Positions 23,332-34,191 of a stretch of 64,000 bases of DNA are shown here, piece by piece. The stretch spans positions 1,798,001-1,862,000 of the forward strand of contig NC_134031.1 in the NCBI RefSeq assembly GCF_964204645.1. Direction: 5' to 3'. The stretch is from Tubulanus polymorphus. Its lineage: Eukaryota > Nemertea > Palaeonemertea > Tubulaniformes > Tubulanidae. A program made the translations under genes and the position numbers. The notes below the pieces were generated by a model that did no database searches, was not told the DNA's origin, and saw only the letters and a list, made by a program, of their open reading frames with translations. The stretch's first letter is position 1. Every line of letters begins with the position of its first letter.

Positions 23332-26300
23332 CTATCTCTTAGCACCGACTGCTTTTCCTTTCGGTTGTCCAGTGATGGCTTTACCTCGACCGCGACTCGT
23401 CACTTTCCCTGAAACGAATAAAGACGAGACACCGAATTATAGCTTTCAATCGATTCCGAACTCGTTCATCCTTTTATTCTAAGGTAGCAAAATATTTATG
23501 ACGAACCTTTATCTTTTTGTTTTTCTAACGCGAGCAGACGACGAGGGTTCTGTTTACAGCCGTACGAACCCATTAAATGTTCCTTCCAACCTTCTTCGCC
23601 CGGTGGAATATTGTTATGACACAACGGACAGTGTTGTTCGTTCTTTTTCGCAGCTACAATAGAAAACAAACGGTTATCGGTTTTCATACTTAAAGTGACA
23701 AATCTATCTTCATATTCAGAGAAAAATATTATTTCAAAGTTTCACTTCAATCCAAACCAAGAACCTTTTCAAAGATACATTGAGTAAGTAAACCTTGAAT
23801 CATTTCTACATTTGCTTTTGGTAATAAATCAGGTTTGAAAATGGCTCAATGCAGTTCAGTCGAAACATTACAATAGTTTTAAGAGTTTTCCTGTGACTGA
23901 GACACAGTCTGGTTTCATACTTACGGACGCAAAGTTCCTCTTTAACGTGCTGTTCGTATTCAGGTTTCGGTATCGCCTCCGTGCACCGCGGACATTTCAC
24001 GTAATTATCCTTTGCATTACATTCCTCCAATAAATGTTCTGTCAAACCGGCGATTTCAACGACCTAAATTAAAATTTTTTTTGGCTATGAAAATTGATGC
24101 AACTTGAGAGTGATATCCCAGTCAATTAAATCAAAGCATCCAAATTTGCGTCAAGATATGGGATCAGAGACAGTTACCTGTTTACAGTTTGCGCAACGTT
24201 TCAACATCGGACAACTCTTCCAGTAGTGCATATCTAAGCCTTGTTTCTTCGAGAAAGATTCATCCTTTTCACCGCAGAAAATACAATTGCTGAAACATCA
24301 AAGACAAACGTGTAAGTTACTGTCACTGCTGGGCTGAAATAAGGCATTATTAATGTTTCAGCTATTGAAATTCACCTGTCAAAATCAACAGCTTCATCTT
24401 CAACTGCTTCAGATGCCGCTTTCTTATCGCCTTTCTTGTTATCAGTTCCCTGAAACAATAATAAATCACATTTTAGAATTGAATAAATCTGTCTTCATCT
24501 CATTCTCAAATACAGTCAACCCCCGATTAACTGTCCACCCATATATCGCCAGGTTTTCTCAATGTATATCTCTATACAAATACATAGTAAAACACTCCGA
24601 TATACCGCCATACTCTCTATACCGTCAAAATCATTCTGCACTGTGGGGGTATATAGGGGGTGGACTGTATTCAGATAACCGACGAAAGACCGCACAGAAC
24701 GTAAACAGGGAAACCAGTACCTTCTTTTGTTTCGTTGGTGCTTCCCGACGTGGTGAGTCTTCATGTGCAGCCTGTTTAGTGAATATGCCAAGCAAATTAA
24801 CATTTATTCTTATATAATTGTTAAGGGTTAGATTCTGAGGTATATGTAACCTACTAATTTTACTAAATGCTTTAATTCTATTATAAGCATAAACATAGAA
24901 ACTATGATTGTTTTCGATGACTTACATTTTTCCCTGATGTAACCTCTTTCAGTTGGGCTAGCTGATGCTGCAACGCTTCGATTTCTTTCTGTTTTCTCAA
25001 CTCTTCATCTTGTTTTTGCCTCTGCAAAAGGGTACAAATTAGATATCCAGACGGGACTATTTATGAAGTATGTCCACATTGATGGAGTGGAGGGATCTAA
25101 GATTGGCTACTCTTCACTCGACATATGTTATCAATGCTTGAATTGAATTTCAAGTTAATTGTGTTCAACAGCCCCTTAGTTGACTCTACTTCTAATAAAG
25201 TGATTGCAAACAGGGTGCAGGCCACTTTTAGTTGACTTTTCCCAGACTATTCCCTGACATGTATGTCGTTTTCCATGACTTGATCTGCTAAGAACCCAAT
25301 CAATTAACACAGTCAAATACGTAAGACATAGATGGAAACCGTTTGATTTTATGCACAATCTTGAGCAGTCTCAACATTTTTTTTCGCTGACTTTTTTCTA
25401 AAGAAAAGCAATTTCCCTGATTTCCAGGTAAGTGTCACCCTAGCAAAGACACTTGTCGTTCGGAATACTTTACCTTCAGGTCATCTTTAGAAGGTTTACC
25501 ATCTATTTTATCGAACGCTTCAAACAGTAATCGATAGAGCACATTTTTTCTGGTGCGATCGTCGTCAGGAGGAAGGTAATCTTTCACCGGTTCGCCGACC
25601 TCTTTATATAACGCCACTATGATACGTTCGGCTTCCTCTCGTACTTCACCAGCCGTGTGTTCAATAGCCTGCATACAATACTTCATCATGTTATCCAGTG
25701 TAAGTCCACTACTGCAAATATAACATATTAGACACTATCTACAGTGGGTGGATTTTGTCAGCTAACCATAAAACGATGAAAATATCGCGTTTTACACAGC
25801 AAACTTTCATATTATAGAAAGTTTTAATTTTGACAGATTAATATATTCATATTGCTAAGTGAATGATTCATTAGTGTTCCACAGGACGGATCCAAACTCA
25901 GAAAAGCGTTTGCAAACTTAACATTAAGTATTTGTCTTTGTTTTATGGTATTCTATGATATATTGCAAAACAAATAAATTCATAAGAAAGTACGACAAAG
26001 TTTTCTGGGGGAAAGACCAGACCACCCTCAAGTGATTTGAAACCTGTGGTTGGTGCATTGCCGCCAGTAGGTTTCGAGGATTACAAACAAAATTTCTAAT
26101 CTAAGCAGTACTCTAGCAGGTTGGATCGATCCCAGTATAGAAATAAACAGTCAGTTTAATGAAGAGAGAAATCTTACTCGTTAAGCGTTAGTTCTTTATA
26201 AAGTTGATGAATAACTTCTGTTCTGCTGAGAGCTAATCGCGGAGCTATCGTCAGTTTGAAAGGTTTTACGCATTCTGTTGGCACGACTTGAATCGGCTGA

Positions 26301-29300
26301 AATAACGCAAAATTAATTTCAAATTTAGTTGAATTCGTGAATGAGCAGCGAACTGTGGTAATTCAATGAGTAAACAGTACTAAGGCCTTTTTTTTTTAAT
26401 TGCTTGCAGCACGGATATTATTACCCAAAAAATGGAAGGGTGGAGGGAAAAAAATAAAGAATTAAAAAAATTTTTTTTCCAAAAGACCTTGTAAAAAGTG
26501 GATGGGTGAAGGGTAAAAAAATATTTAAAAAAATAATTTTATTTTTTTCCTTTCAAACAGGAGTTTCATCGCATAATCTGGAAGGGTGAAGGGAAGAAAA
26601 ACAAACAAAAAATAAAAATTTTCCCATTTATTGCCTGCTATTATGGGATATCCTGGAGGTATCAAAGAAAAGTACTAACCTTCACTTCAGGATATTGAGA
26701 CATTTCTAGTATGTATGATTTAGCTATGTCTCTATTACGCACGGCTGTGTCTCCTGATTTCTGTATTAAAGCTCGTATAGTTTTCTCAGCACACGTGTGT
26801 GTATCAGCTCTTGGAATCCTACAACAAACAAACAAACACCCAACATCAACAGGCTGAATGCAGCATACAAACCAGGGGCCGGTTGCTCAAAAGTTGGTTA
26901 GTGTTAACCAGTGGATAGTTGATGTGGTGACGATTGAAATTTCATCGTTACTATGGTATTTAACGGCCGGTTATCTTTAACCAACCTTTGAGCAACTGGT
27001 CCCAGGTAGTTCTGACAAATTGACTAACATTAGTCAAAAATCTAATTTAAACCGTTTAGACACATTCAAAATCTGTCATTGGATACATCTTTAAATGATC
27101 CAATAGTCTTCAATGAGGGTTCAGAGTGTATAAACCACGGAATGAAAAGAATGGCATGCTAAATCTTTGAAACAGGTCTGAAGCTTAGATCTAAGCTTTG
27201 ACAGCGCAACCGGCTCCAGGAATATACTCTCTCTCGAGCGCTTACTTGTGGTTGGGTACATATTCAACCAGCATATACTTCAACAAATTCAAAGCAGCTT
27301 TAAAAACCTAAAAAAAAACCAAAAAAACATTTAAGAAAAGCTGATTTAACAGCGCAAAGTTCCAAGCTAGGTTTCTTCCCAAAATCAACTGCTCACTGAT
27401 TACATTCTAGCAGCTACAGGCCTCACATTGTAGCTTTATGGTTACAACTGCTATTGGTAGATAAATGTGAGTAGTATTTCAGTTGAAATGTCAAAATCCT
27501 CAAACAGTTTTCCTCGATTGTGGACGAAAGTCACTTATCTATGGAAATCCACATTTATTAGAAATTCGACAACAACTTACAGCGAATACTTGATCTTTAA
27601 TTCCCTTCACGACGAGGAAACACGCCGCTCTAAACATCGCTTTACTGTCGTCTTTAGTGGCAGTCGTCGGTAGTTCACTCATCAGTTTATAGATGGCGAG
27701 TAAAGCGTCCTCTCTGAACGACCACGTTTTCGAATAAGCCTTCGAAACGAGCGGTAAACCGAACACATCGATCACCGAACCGGCTTCGCGGAGATCCTTC
27801 TCGTTCATCGGTTCCGGTTCACCGGTTAAACCTACGTAAAAACAAAACATGTCAAAATCACAAGAAATATTCCTAGCTTTTTATCATTTTGATTTTTAAA
27901 TCTTGAATAGGAGTGCAAGCAATGTGGACGAATTGAAGTTTTCAATGGAAATGCAATTATATTGTAACAAACCTATTTCATCTTCGTCATCAGGAATCGG
28001 TTGCCTGAAACATACAAAGAAATGTTGTTTAAACAGAGAGATTTTAATGATGATGTGAAAAATGAAGCAGAATTTCTCCTCGTCATGAGATCCACATCTC
28101 TGGAGGGGCTCAATTTACTAATATAAGGTGTACTATGACTAAGGTGCTTAGTTTGTGTATAGTTTTACTCCGGGGTCCTGGCAATGCTCCCTGGAAAATC
28201 TCTGAAATTTAGATGCAGAGAAATTCTATGGTTTCTGACATATTGGGGTAAAAAATAGATGAAATTCTTTCAGAACACCAGCAAATTTTGCTTCATTTTC
28301 CTGCAAATTTACTGGAATCGAGTAAATTTGGAACGACAAAAAAGTGTCAGCAATGAGTAAAAACCAGTAAACTTTGAAAACAATCGCAAGAGTTAAAACA
28401 AATAGGCAGACAAACAGAGTTCATACAACACTGATAAACATAACAACAAAAAAACACAAAAAAATGCTCAAATAATATTTCAGTTAATTCAAACGAAAAC
28501 CTTAGACAGTGAACAGAAAACATGAAAAAAAACAGGATAAAACATTTCATGCATGTCAAATTAGAGAACAGCAAACAAAATGTTCAGCGAAAACCAGCAC
28601 GGCACCAAAACATGATATCGACTTACGCGGCTATTTTAGGTAAAGGTCGGTCGGACTCTAGAGGAGGCAGTGGAGTAGGGGGAGATTGTTGTTTAGGAAC
28701 CGGTTCTCTAAAGTATAACAGCAAATAAAATACAACCATCAGATTCATTAGAAACAACATCAATAAAACTAGGAAGAGGTTTCTAATGCTATATAGGTTA
28801 GTTAGTGCACTATCTAGAGGTTAACAGTTCAGTGATATAATGGAATTACTAACTGTTAGATAAAATATTTCATCGAGGGCCGGGATTATAGACTGGTTTT
28901 TGATCTCGAAATAGGGAATCGTCCCTTTTATTCAAGTATTCGATTGATTTGACGACTATTTGGTATAAATAAACCTATCGCACCACAGATATGGTTGAAT
29001 ATTCAGTTGAATTTGCAGATCAGAGTACATAATTTCTGCATAGATTGGTTTTAAACCCCAAACACCATTTTAACAAATCAATCTGTTATGCCAGTCTACG
29101 AAATAAGGCCCTCTAATAATTTGAAATGAATTCATTTTGACTGAAATTAAATCCACATCGACTGAATTTTTGGTTACATGTGAAACTTACGCGTACATAT
29201 CGAGCGCGACTGGACTAGTATTGTGCGCTGCTTTACACGGTTTATCATCGAATGAAGCGAGTGATGAGGATGATTTAGCTGCTGCTGCTGCTGCGGTATT

Positions 29301-32300
29301 ATGCCGAGTTGGACGTACGGGTACCGGGGCGGTATTCTCCTCACCCCGCGCCGACCGAGTCAACAGGATCGACGAGTCTTCAGTTTCTAACGGTTTGTGA
29401 TGATGGTTTAATGATTGGTTAGACTGGACCGGTGGTAGAACATCTAAACTATTCATCAGTGTTAGAAATAATGATGTAAATATTATAGCTGTTAATTAGT
29501 GCAGTGCATGTTAGCCTGATTGTAACTCTAACTATTTATACGAAGGGCCAGTTGTACCGATAACGCTAGATTTAAGACCAGTCTTAGCCCACTTAGGTCT
29601 CCAGCCCATCTAACAACCAGCCCCCCGTGTAACTGAGATTTAACGCTGTAAAATTTCAGTTTGGTATAAGCAAGTTTCTAGACCCAGTGCAACCTCAAAA
29701 CCTCATCATTATTGATGTTATGTATATGATAATTAGTAGTGTATAGTGAAGTAAAACGTACTTTCTGATTGCAGGTAACGGACGGTCATCGTAATCAGTA
29801 AGAACTGGTGTTAATCTCGCAGGTGTATGAGATCGGTAATCTGTGTAACAAATACAAACAAACCAATTCAACATCTCTATTCAAACAACACACAGAGCAC
29901 ATTGGATAAATGACTCTCCGTCTGCCTCTACTCTCCATCGTCCAATTAAATATCATCACAGAACACAAACTGAACACATTGATAAACAACTCCCTATATT
30001 ATTACCTTGTCTCTAAGTGTCCCAACCCTCTTCAGCCTCTCTTCCTGTCTCTGCTCCTACTCCCTGTCTCTGTCTCAGCACCCTCCCACCTCTCTCCCTT
30101 TTGTCTCTGCTCCCTCCCATCTCTCCCTGTCTCTTCTACTCCTTATCCACTCTCTCGGTCACTTACTCACTCTCTCCCTCTCTCTTCCTATCTCTGCTGC
30201 TACTCCCTGTCTCTGTGTCTGTCTCAGCACCCTCCCACCTCTCTTCCTATCTCTGCTGCTACTCCCTGTCTCTGTGTCTGTCTCAGCACCCTCCCACCTC
30301 TCTTCCTATCTCTGCTGCTACTCCCTGTCTCTGTCTCAGCACCCTCCCACCTCTCTCCCTTTTGTCTCTGCTCCCTCCCATCTCTCCCTGTCTCTACTAC
30401 TCCTTATCCACTCTCTCGGTCACTTACTCACTCTCTCCCTCTCTCTTCCTCTCTCTGCTGCTACTCCCTGTCTCTGTGTCTGTCTCAGTACCCTCCCATC
30501 TCTCCCTGTCTCTACTACTCCTTATCCACTCTCTCGGTCACTTACTCACTCTCCCTCTCTCTTCCTATCTCTGCTGCTACTCCCTGTCTCTGTGTCTGTC
30601 TCAGTACCCTCCCACCTCTCTCCCTGTTTGTCTCTGCTCCCTCCCATCTCTCCCTGTCTCTTCTCCTACTCCATATCCCCTCTCCCGCTCACTTTCTCTC
30701 TCCCTTCCTCTTTCTCACCTATATCACTAACTACCGGATGTCTGGAGATGGTGAATTCTAATAGATCGTGTATTTCTAACTCTTTATAAACTTGTAATCG
30801 ATATTCATCCATTTGAACTTTCTTCAATTTTGCTTTGTCATAATCTTCATTTTCGACTGCCTGACGCTTCTCAACTTCGAAACGACCCAACTTTTCACCG
30901 ACCTACAAAAAACAATGCCAAATTTCAAACCTTATTCTCGAAAAACTCATTTTTCAGTAACAAAACTAAAGATTCACTATGCACTATTCACTGACCTTTT
31001 GAAGTTCTTGGATGGCGACTTTTAGTTTCTTCGCCAAATCAAATCTCTCTTCTGTTAAGATTTAAATGAAAGATTTGATTGAAAATAAACTAAATTTTGA
31101 TATTGAGTGACACACAATGTCTAGCAAGGAATAGGAACATTTTTTGCGCACAACAATCTGAGGGAGGTGCAATTTACTTTTCAAGATATTTGAATTTTAA
31201 CTTACCTAAAACTGCCTCTTGTTTTTTCACCTCTAATCGACGTATGATCTGAGCGACCTCCGGATCTTGGTACATATCGAACGCTAGATCGTCGAGTGGC
31301 GAAATATAATCGGGACGGCTGAAAATACCGGCTAGAACCGGATCAGTCTGTAGCATATCGTGCGGCTCAGTCGGTAAATATACCTACAAATAAATATCAG
31401 AGATCGGGGATTCCACTTATGGCAAGTGAGGATCTACCAGGTGGCACTAGTGTGCATAGGACAATGAGCCGGATTTCTTCTCGGATTCAATTAGAATCTT
31501 AAATTCTAATGAATGACAAGTAAAGAAAAACTGTGCCATGACCAATCTGAGTTCATCTAGAGGTTGTCTGTCTACAGGCTGGGAGAGGCTCAAAATCTTG
31601 ATGAAAGTTGATTGTAAATTCACTAAATATTGATTGAATTGTCTTATTATTGATATGAACGCCATCTAGTGGGATAGCTGGAGCAGCACTGGGTTTTTAT
31701 TGATCATGAATATTTAGGAAGCTTCCTTTTCTTTAACAAGACTGCGTTTAAATAGACTCACAGAATCAGGATCTGATTTCACTTCATCTCCGATAACATT
31801 GATAGCCACGATACTGATCTAAAACCGACAAAACAGAACGAATAACAATTGATGAAATACTACAAGTCAATATTGTAATGATGACATAGAAATCCCACAC
31901 TGAGAGTCAAAACAGTCCTTGACTACACAGTTTATTCAACGTTTTTACTGTATCTTGATAGTCATCTTCAGGAATACTGTATTCCTTTTCGACTATATCC
32001 TAATAGTCTTCTTCAGGAATACTGTATTCCTTTTCGACTATATCCTAATAGTCTTCTTCAGGAATACTGTATTCCTTTTCGACTATATCCTAATAGTCTT
32101 CTTCAGGAATACTGTATTCCTTTTCGACTATATCCTAATAGTCTTCTTCAGGAATACTGTATTCCTTTTCGACTATATCCTAATAGTCATCTTCAGGAAT
32201 ACTGTATTCCTTGAGCTGAGTTGTTCAACATTTCAACTATATTCTTATAGTCATCTGAATATCAGCTCTGTATACTGAATACCGGTAATTACGCTGTTTT

Positions 32301-33507
32301 TACCTGATTATATAAATTGTGTTTGTTTACATGGTTTTTGTGTATGACCAATTTAAGATACATGCCGATAGCATCGACGTGAACGGACTTTAATTCCCTC
32401 GCTTTAAATCCGGTTTTTTCATTGTCAGACAGCGCCACATACCTACAAAAATTAAAACCATAAATCAGCGTACTACAATGTATATCAAGTTTGAAATTGT
32501 TAAAAATCTAGAGTTCCACAGTAAAACGTACCCTAGTCTGGTATATCTGGCGTTCTGTAACGATACCGGCGTGCCTTCAGGTACATCACCAACATAAAAC
32601 TCTACTTTAGTGGCTATTAATTATAAAGCACATCCAACATAAAGAATAGGATCATTCGTTAATCACATTTGAATTTTTCAACCCCAATGTACTTCAACAC
32701 ATCTCAGTATGGCTCTCAGAAAGCAAAACTTCTAAAAAAATTTTCGCCTAGCTAAATTCCCGGAACTGTACTTGAGGTATTTCAGTACGTGCTTGCACTT
32801 AACCTCCCCTCCCAAAATGAAGCTTTAAGGCTTGCTTTATACAAATCCCATGCATTATGGATCTCCTCCAAACGCACTCCACCCTGTTGCCTCATCAGGG
32901 CAAACTTGCAACTATTGTGATACAGAAACAAAATAGCCTATCAGTCGCATATAACTATTTACCGATTAGATATTGATGTGAAAGTAGTTGTATTTTACGA
33001 AGTCGACATCTTTTCTCTAATTGAATCACTAGATCTTGAGGATATAAACAAAACCTACAAAAACAACAAAATGACGAGACGCAATTGAATCGACGTGAAT
33101 CTATCAGCGGAAAGGTAAGAGTTGGCTAGTATAGGGTACGAGTTGACCTGGGTACGAGGTGACATCATTTCATTTTCTATCAAATCAGTCAAGAAATTTA
33201 ATCTATCTCTGTCATTAAACAAGATCTTTCTACGATTGGCATAAACCTCAACGATAGAACATCGGATATTGAAATCCTAAAACAAATTACTACAGATTGT
33301 TAGCAGTTGAGAAATAAAGTACACAACATCTTGGCGCTGATGATGATGATCTGTCATAATTTGATAATATTTTCTGAAAGTCGAGAAATTTAACCTTTGC
33401 GATTGCCATCCCTTAGTAATTGGACTGTGAGTGTTTAATTCAGCGGCTTTATGTAAATCATCCTGACCAGAGACGTGTATCACATGGAACGGGACCTTGC
33501 GAGGCAT
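23332..33507 (-). CDS. CEP104: Centrosomal protein of 104 kDa (ciliary tip microtubule protein)
   Basis: Twenty-four coding exons, starts 33507, 33054, 32613, 32442, 31818, 31383, 31051, 30902, 29840, 29449, 28707, 28004, 27831, 27307, 26818, 26296, 25711, 25021, 24771, 24449, 24289, 24063, 23653, 23408; their ends are 33395, 32963, 32532, 32304, 31762, 31206, 30996, 30719, 29762, 29191, 28627, 27973, 27581, 27246, 26680, 26178, 25474, 24926, 24721, 24376, 24178, 23935, 23507, 23332. Total 2847 bases, 948 residues (human about 925). Order: N-terminal jelly roll (1-160, FCLYPQDLVIQLEKRCRLRK), coiled coil with VGEKLGRFEVEKRQAVENED, Pro-rich linker, TOG domain (about 451-720, KTWSFREDALLAIYKL; DYLPPDDDRTRKNVLYRLLF), basic coiled coil, and a zinc-finger array (about 795-923, CIFCGEK, CPRC, HCPLCHNN). 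The family binds tubulin, CEP97/CP110 and EB proteins at centrioles and cilium tips. The short basic tail lacks an obvious SxIP motif. Confidence 0.96.
24513..24667. mobile_element. pogo/Tigger-like MITE (TA target duplication)
   Basis: Left end TA-CAGTCAACCCCCGATTAAC, right end GGGGGTGGACTG-TA. Inverted ends CAGTCNACCCCC flanked by TA are typical of pogo-type Tc1/mariner elements. 155 bases, non-coding, in a CEP104 intron. It generates the open frames seen here on both strands. Confidence 0.75.
25211..25442. mobile_element. hAT-like MITE, copy 2
   Basis: Starts CAGGGTG and ends GTAAGTGTCACCCT; interior shares GACTTGATCTGCTAAG and GTAAGACATAGATGGAA with copy 1. Flanks TTGCAAA and TAGCAAA may be a decayed target duplication. 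Confidence 0.6.
26875..27002. mobile_element. Short TIR element (GGCCGGTTGCTCAAA)
   Basis: GGGGCCGGTTGCTCAAAAGT at the left is matched by CTTTGAGCAACTGGTCCC at the right; inner TTGGTTA and TAACCAA also pair. About 128 bases. A related shorter palindrome with CAGGGGC and GCCCCTG ends lies at 41542-41609. Confidence 0.7.
30030..30716. repeat. Polypyrimidine minisatellite with higher-order structure
   Basis: Built from TCTCCCTGTCTCT-, ACCTCTCTTCCTATCTCTG- and TCCTTATCCACTCTCTCGG-like words arranged in a longer compound unit repeated about three times. It is purely C/T-rich on plus and purine-rich on minus, and leaves all three plus frames open for over 230 codons, which is a composition effect. 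It occupies the CEP104 intron directly next to the donor of exon 8. Confidence 0.93.
31971..32214. repeat. 45-bp minisatellite, about six copies
   Basis: GGAATACTGTATTCC starts units at 31971, 32016, 32061, 32106, 32151 and 32196, exactly 45 bp apart. Since 45 is divisible by three, an open frame repeating FDYILIVFFRNTVFL results. Each unit holds the palindrome GGAATACTGTATTCC. The array is in a CEP104 intron. Confidence 0.95.
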
Positions 33508-34191
33508 CTTCGATGTTTATTCGTCTTCGCGCTAAGCCTAAAATAAAAGTGAATTGAATTTGAATTGGTTTGAATGAAATCGGGGAAATTGCTGCGATTA
33601 TTCGTGAATATGAACGATCAAAAATCAAACAACGCAATTAAGACATAGTGGAATAAGACGTTCCATTCGTAAACTTCTTACAATCTAGATTTACGGCTGT
33701 TTTATTTCAATTTATTGGACTTTTTATCATCGTTTCACTATTTGTTTGTGTACACTTGCGACCAGACGCATGCGCAATAGAGCAGTGCCTGAAATCATAC
33801 TAATTATATCCCAGCACCGATGATAGATTTTAGTTTGCCAATGCCATAGCGAGTTCCGCGTAAAAGCCACACTTAGCATAGACTGATTCGAGCATGATTA
33901 AATATATGATGATGGCGAATTGAAAATAGCTACTGAGTTCTGGAAAATGGGAAAAATAGCAGTAGTGACAGGCAACCAATCAAATTTTCGCAGGTAACCC
34001 GTCTATTTAGATGCTGCTAAAATGTGGATGTGGAATTTACTGGCTTCTGGCAAACGTAAAACGAGGATATGGATTGACTTCTGGCTCAAATTACTTCCGG
34101 GTTAGACGCTTATCAAAATAAATATTGTGAAATCTCGATCCCGGTGAAATGTTTGGTTATTGAAGAGTTGATGTGATATTTCACCGAGACG
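33508..34191. promoter_or_regulatory. Divergent promoter between CEP104 and the RUN-RH gene
   Basis: The two start codons face apart across 684 bases. On the CEP104 side a TTTATTTTAG acceptor-like site near 33541 suggests a non-coding first exon further right. A TGCGCATGCGTC-type palindrome (GCATGCGC, 33768-33775) matches the NRF1 consensus commonly found in bidirectional housekeeping promoters. No TATA box is evident near the centre. Confidence 0.6.

Noticed and set aside
24353-24817. Overlapping frames on both strands (154 and 95 residues)
   Set aside because: They cover CEP104 exons 19-20 in other frames and a pogo-like MITE.
29910-30789. Three overlapping plus-strand open frames of 237-283 residues rich in Ser, Leu, Pro and Cys
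   Set aside because: All arise from the C/T-rich minisatellite, which lacks stop codons in every frame; the region is intronic to CEP104.
31919-32278. 119-residue frame with a perfect 15-residue repeat
   Set aside because: Product of a 45-bp minisatellite in a CEP104 intron, with no start context or homologue.
33055-33276. Open minus-strand stretch reading DFNIRCSIVEVYANRRK... after an acceptor-like TTTTAG
   Set aside because: It falls between CEP104 exons 1 and 2, which join in frame without it and match the family there; kept out as a possible cryptic exon only.
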